A stretch of 5,922 nucleotides of DNA from positions 1 to 5,922 of the forward strand of contig JAMJQV010000055.1 in the NCBI GenBank assembly GCA_023554435.1. Reading direction: 5' to 3'. The translations under genes were made by a program, and so were the position numbers. Below are positions 5,491 to 5,922 of this stretch, piece after piece; position 1 is the first letter of the stretch, and each line of letters starts with the position of its first letter. This DNA is from Gemmatimonadota bacterium. GTDB taxonomy: Bacteria; Gemmatimonadota; Gemmatimonadetes; Palauibacterales; Palauibacteraceae. Below the pieces are notes generated by a model, which saw nothing but the letters and a program-made list of their open reading frames with translations, was not told the origin of the DNA and did not search any database.

Positions 5491-5838
5491 ATGGCTTACA
5501 CGCGAGACCCAAAGACACCGGAAGAGATGCTGCGGAATGCGGCGGAGATCGAGCGGGCGACCCACCACCTGGCCCTGTTTCTCGATGCGCCGGATGACCG
5601 CGTGCGCGAACATCCGGGTCCCGCGATCATCGCCGCGCTGTCGATGATGCCTGAAAGGCAGCCCCTGCGCAGGGGGAAGGACCACGCGATCATCTACGCC
5701 ATGCGAGTGCTGGCTCGTGAACTACCGGCCACCCACCCGCGAAAGAACCACATCCTGATGCAGCTGAGCGCCGCTTCACGACAGGCGTCCGCCGAGCATT
5801 GGCCCAAGGACACGTGGGAGGGCGGCGCACCCGCCTGA
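5491..5838 (+). CDS. small helical protein of unknown function
   Basis: I do not recognise this 115-residue protein. It begins MAYTRDPKTPEEMLRNAAEI and looks soluble and almost wholly alpha-helical: likely helices at about 9-31, 43-53 (PAIIAALSMM), 63-79 (KDHAIIYAMRVLARELP) and 84-101 (RKNHILMQLSAASRQAS). It is rich in Arg, His and Glu and has no cysteine, signal peptide or membrane segment. Third codon positions are strongly G/C, like the other genes, which supports real coding. The ATG at 5491 is the only ATG between the upstream in-frame TGA (5410-5412) and residue 13; the Shine-Dalgarno is poor (AGGCG, 5476-5480), so the start is uncertain. The gene sits behind a terminator and ahead of a hairpin, so it is probably a separate transcription unit. 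Confidence 0.75.
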   Translation: MAYTRDPKTPEEMLRNAAEIERATHHLALFLDAPDDRVREHPGPAIIAALSMMPERQPLRRGKDHAIIYAMRVLARELPATHPRKNHILMQLSAASRQASAEHWPKDTWEGGAPA

Positions 5839-5850
5839 TTCGAACACCAT

Positions 5851-5883
5851 CCGCCGGCTCCTCGGGCGACCGGGAGCCGGCGG
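5851..5883 (+). terminator. GNRA-capped hairpin, probable terminator
   Basis: CCGCCGGCTCC (5851-5861) pairs perfectly with GGAGCCGGCGG (5873-5883). Inside, after a bulged T, CGG (5863-5865) pairs with CCG (5870-5872) around the tetraloop GCGA (5866-5869). The 14-pair structure starts 12 nt after the stop of the small gene. No T-run follows (GTGACTATC), so it would act as a U-poor terminator, a Rho-assisted end or an mRNA-stabilising 3' hairpin. Its symmetry lets it work on both strands. Confidence 0.6.
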
Positions 5884-5922
5884 GTGACTATCCACTCCAG
5901 CCGAACCGACTGAACAGGTACA

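Noticed and set aside
4250..5647. 465-codon + strand frame crossing the MBL gene, the intergenic region and the small gene
   Set aside because: It is extremely rich in Arg, Ser and Thr, runs through the intrinsic terminator and two better genes, and has no recognisable domain.

Overview
The window is GC-rich bacterial DNA with dense, same-strand genes, G/C-heavy third codon positions and very short gaps between the first four genes. All credible coding is on the + strand. The lineage cannot be fixed from sequence alone. The GC content, the gene style and the TATATTG box would fit a Gemmatimonadota-like or other GC-rich environmental bacterium, but that is a guess.

Layout. Positions 1-58 may hold the last codons of an upstream gene. 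Positions 65-5049 read as one compact operon. It starts with an APH-fold small-molecule kinase of the hydroxylysine kinase type (65-1141). This overlaps by 11 nt a class-III PLP enzyme of the phosphoethanolamine / 5-phosphohydroxylysine phospho-lyase family (1131-2435). After a 55-nt gap with a strong Shine-Dalgarno come an M24 prolidase / Xaa-Pro peptidase (2491-3882) and, with no gap and in the same frame, a rhodanese plus metallo-beta-lactamase protein related to persulfide dioxygenases (3883-5049). A 441-nt intergenic stretch (5050-5490) holds a TATATT box, several hairpins and a textbook intrinsic terminator at 5224-5254. A small unrecognised gene (5491-5838) follows, with a long GNRA-capped hairpin just behind it.

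How the genes may work together. The first two enzymes form a phosphorylate-then-eliminate module: the kinase phosphorylates a hydroxylated amine (hydroxy-L-lysine or ethanolamine are the known substrates of relatives), and the lyase releases ammonia and phosphate to give an aldehyde. A proline-specific peptidase next door suggests, as a hypothesis only, catabolism of collagen-type peptides rich in hydroxylysine and proline. The rhodanese-MBL protein would act on sulfane sulfur (thiosulfate, persulfides); its link to the rest is unclear.

The most interesting points are the kinase/phospho-lyase pair encoded as separate overlapping genes next to a prolidase, the same-frame M24-TGA-GTG junction, the rhodanese-first domain order, and the structured intergenic region with a possible terminator/antiterminator switch. 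Nothing here clearly shows a wholly new system.
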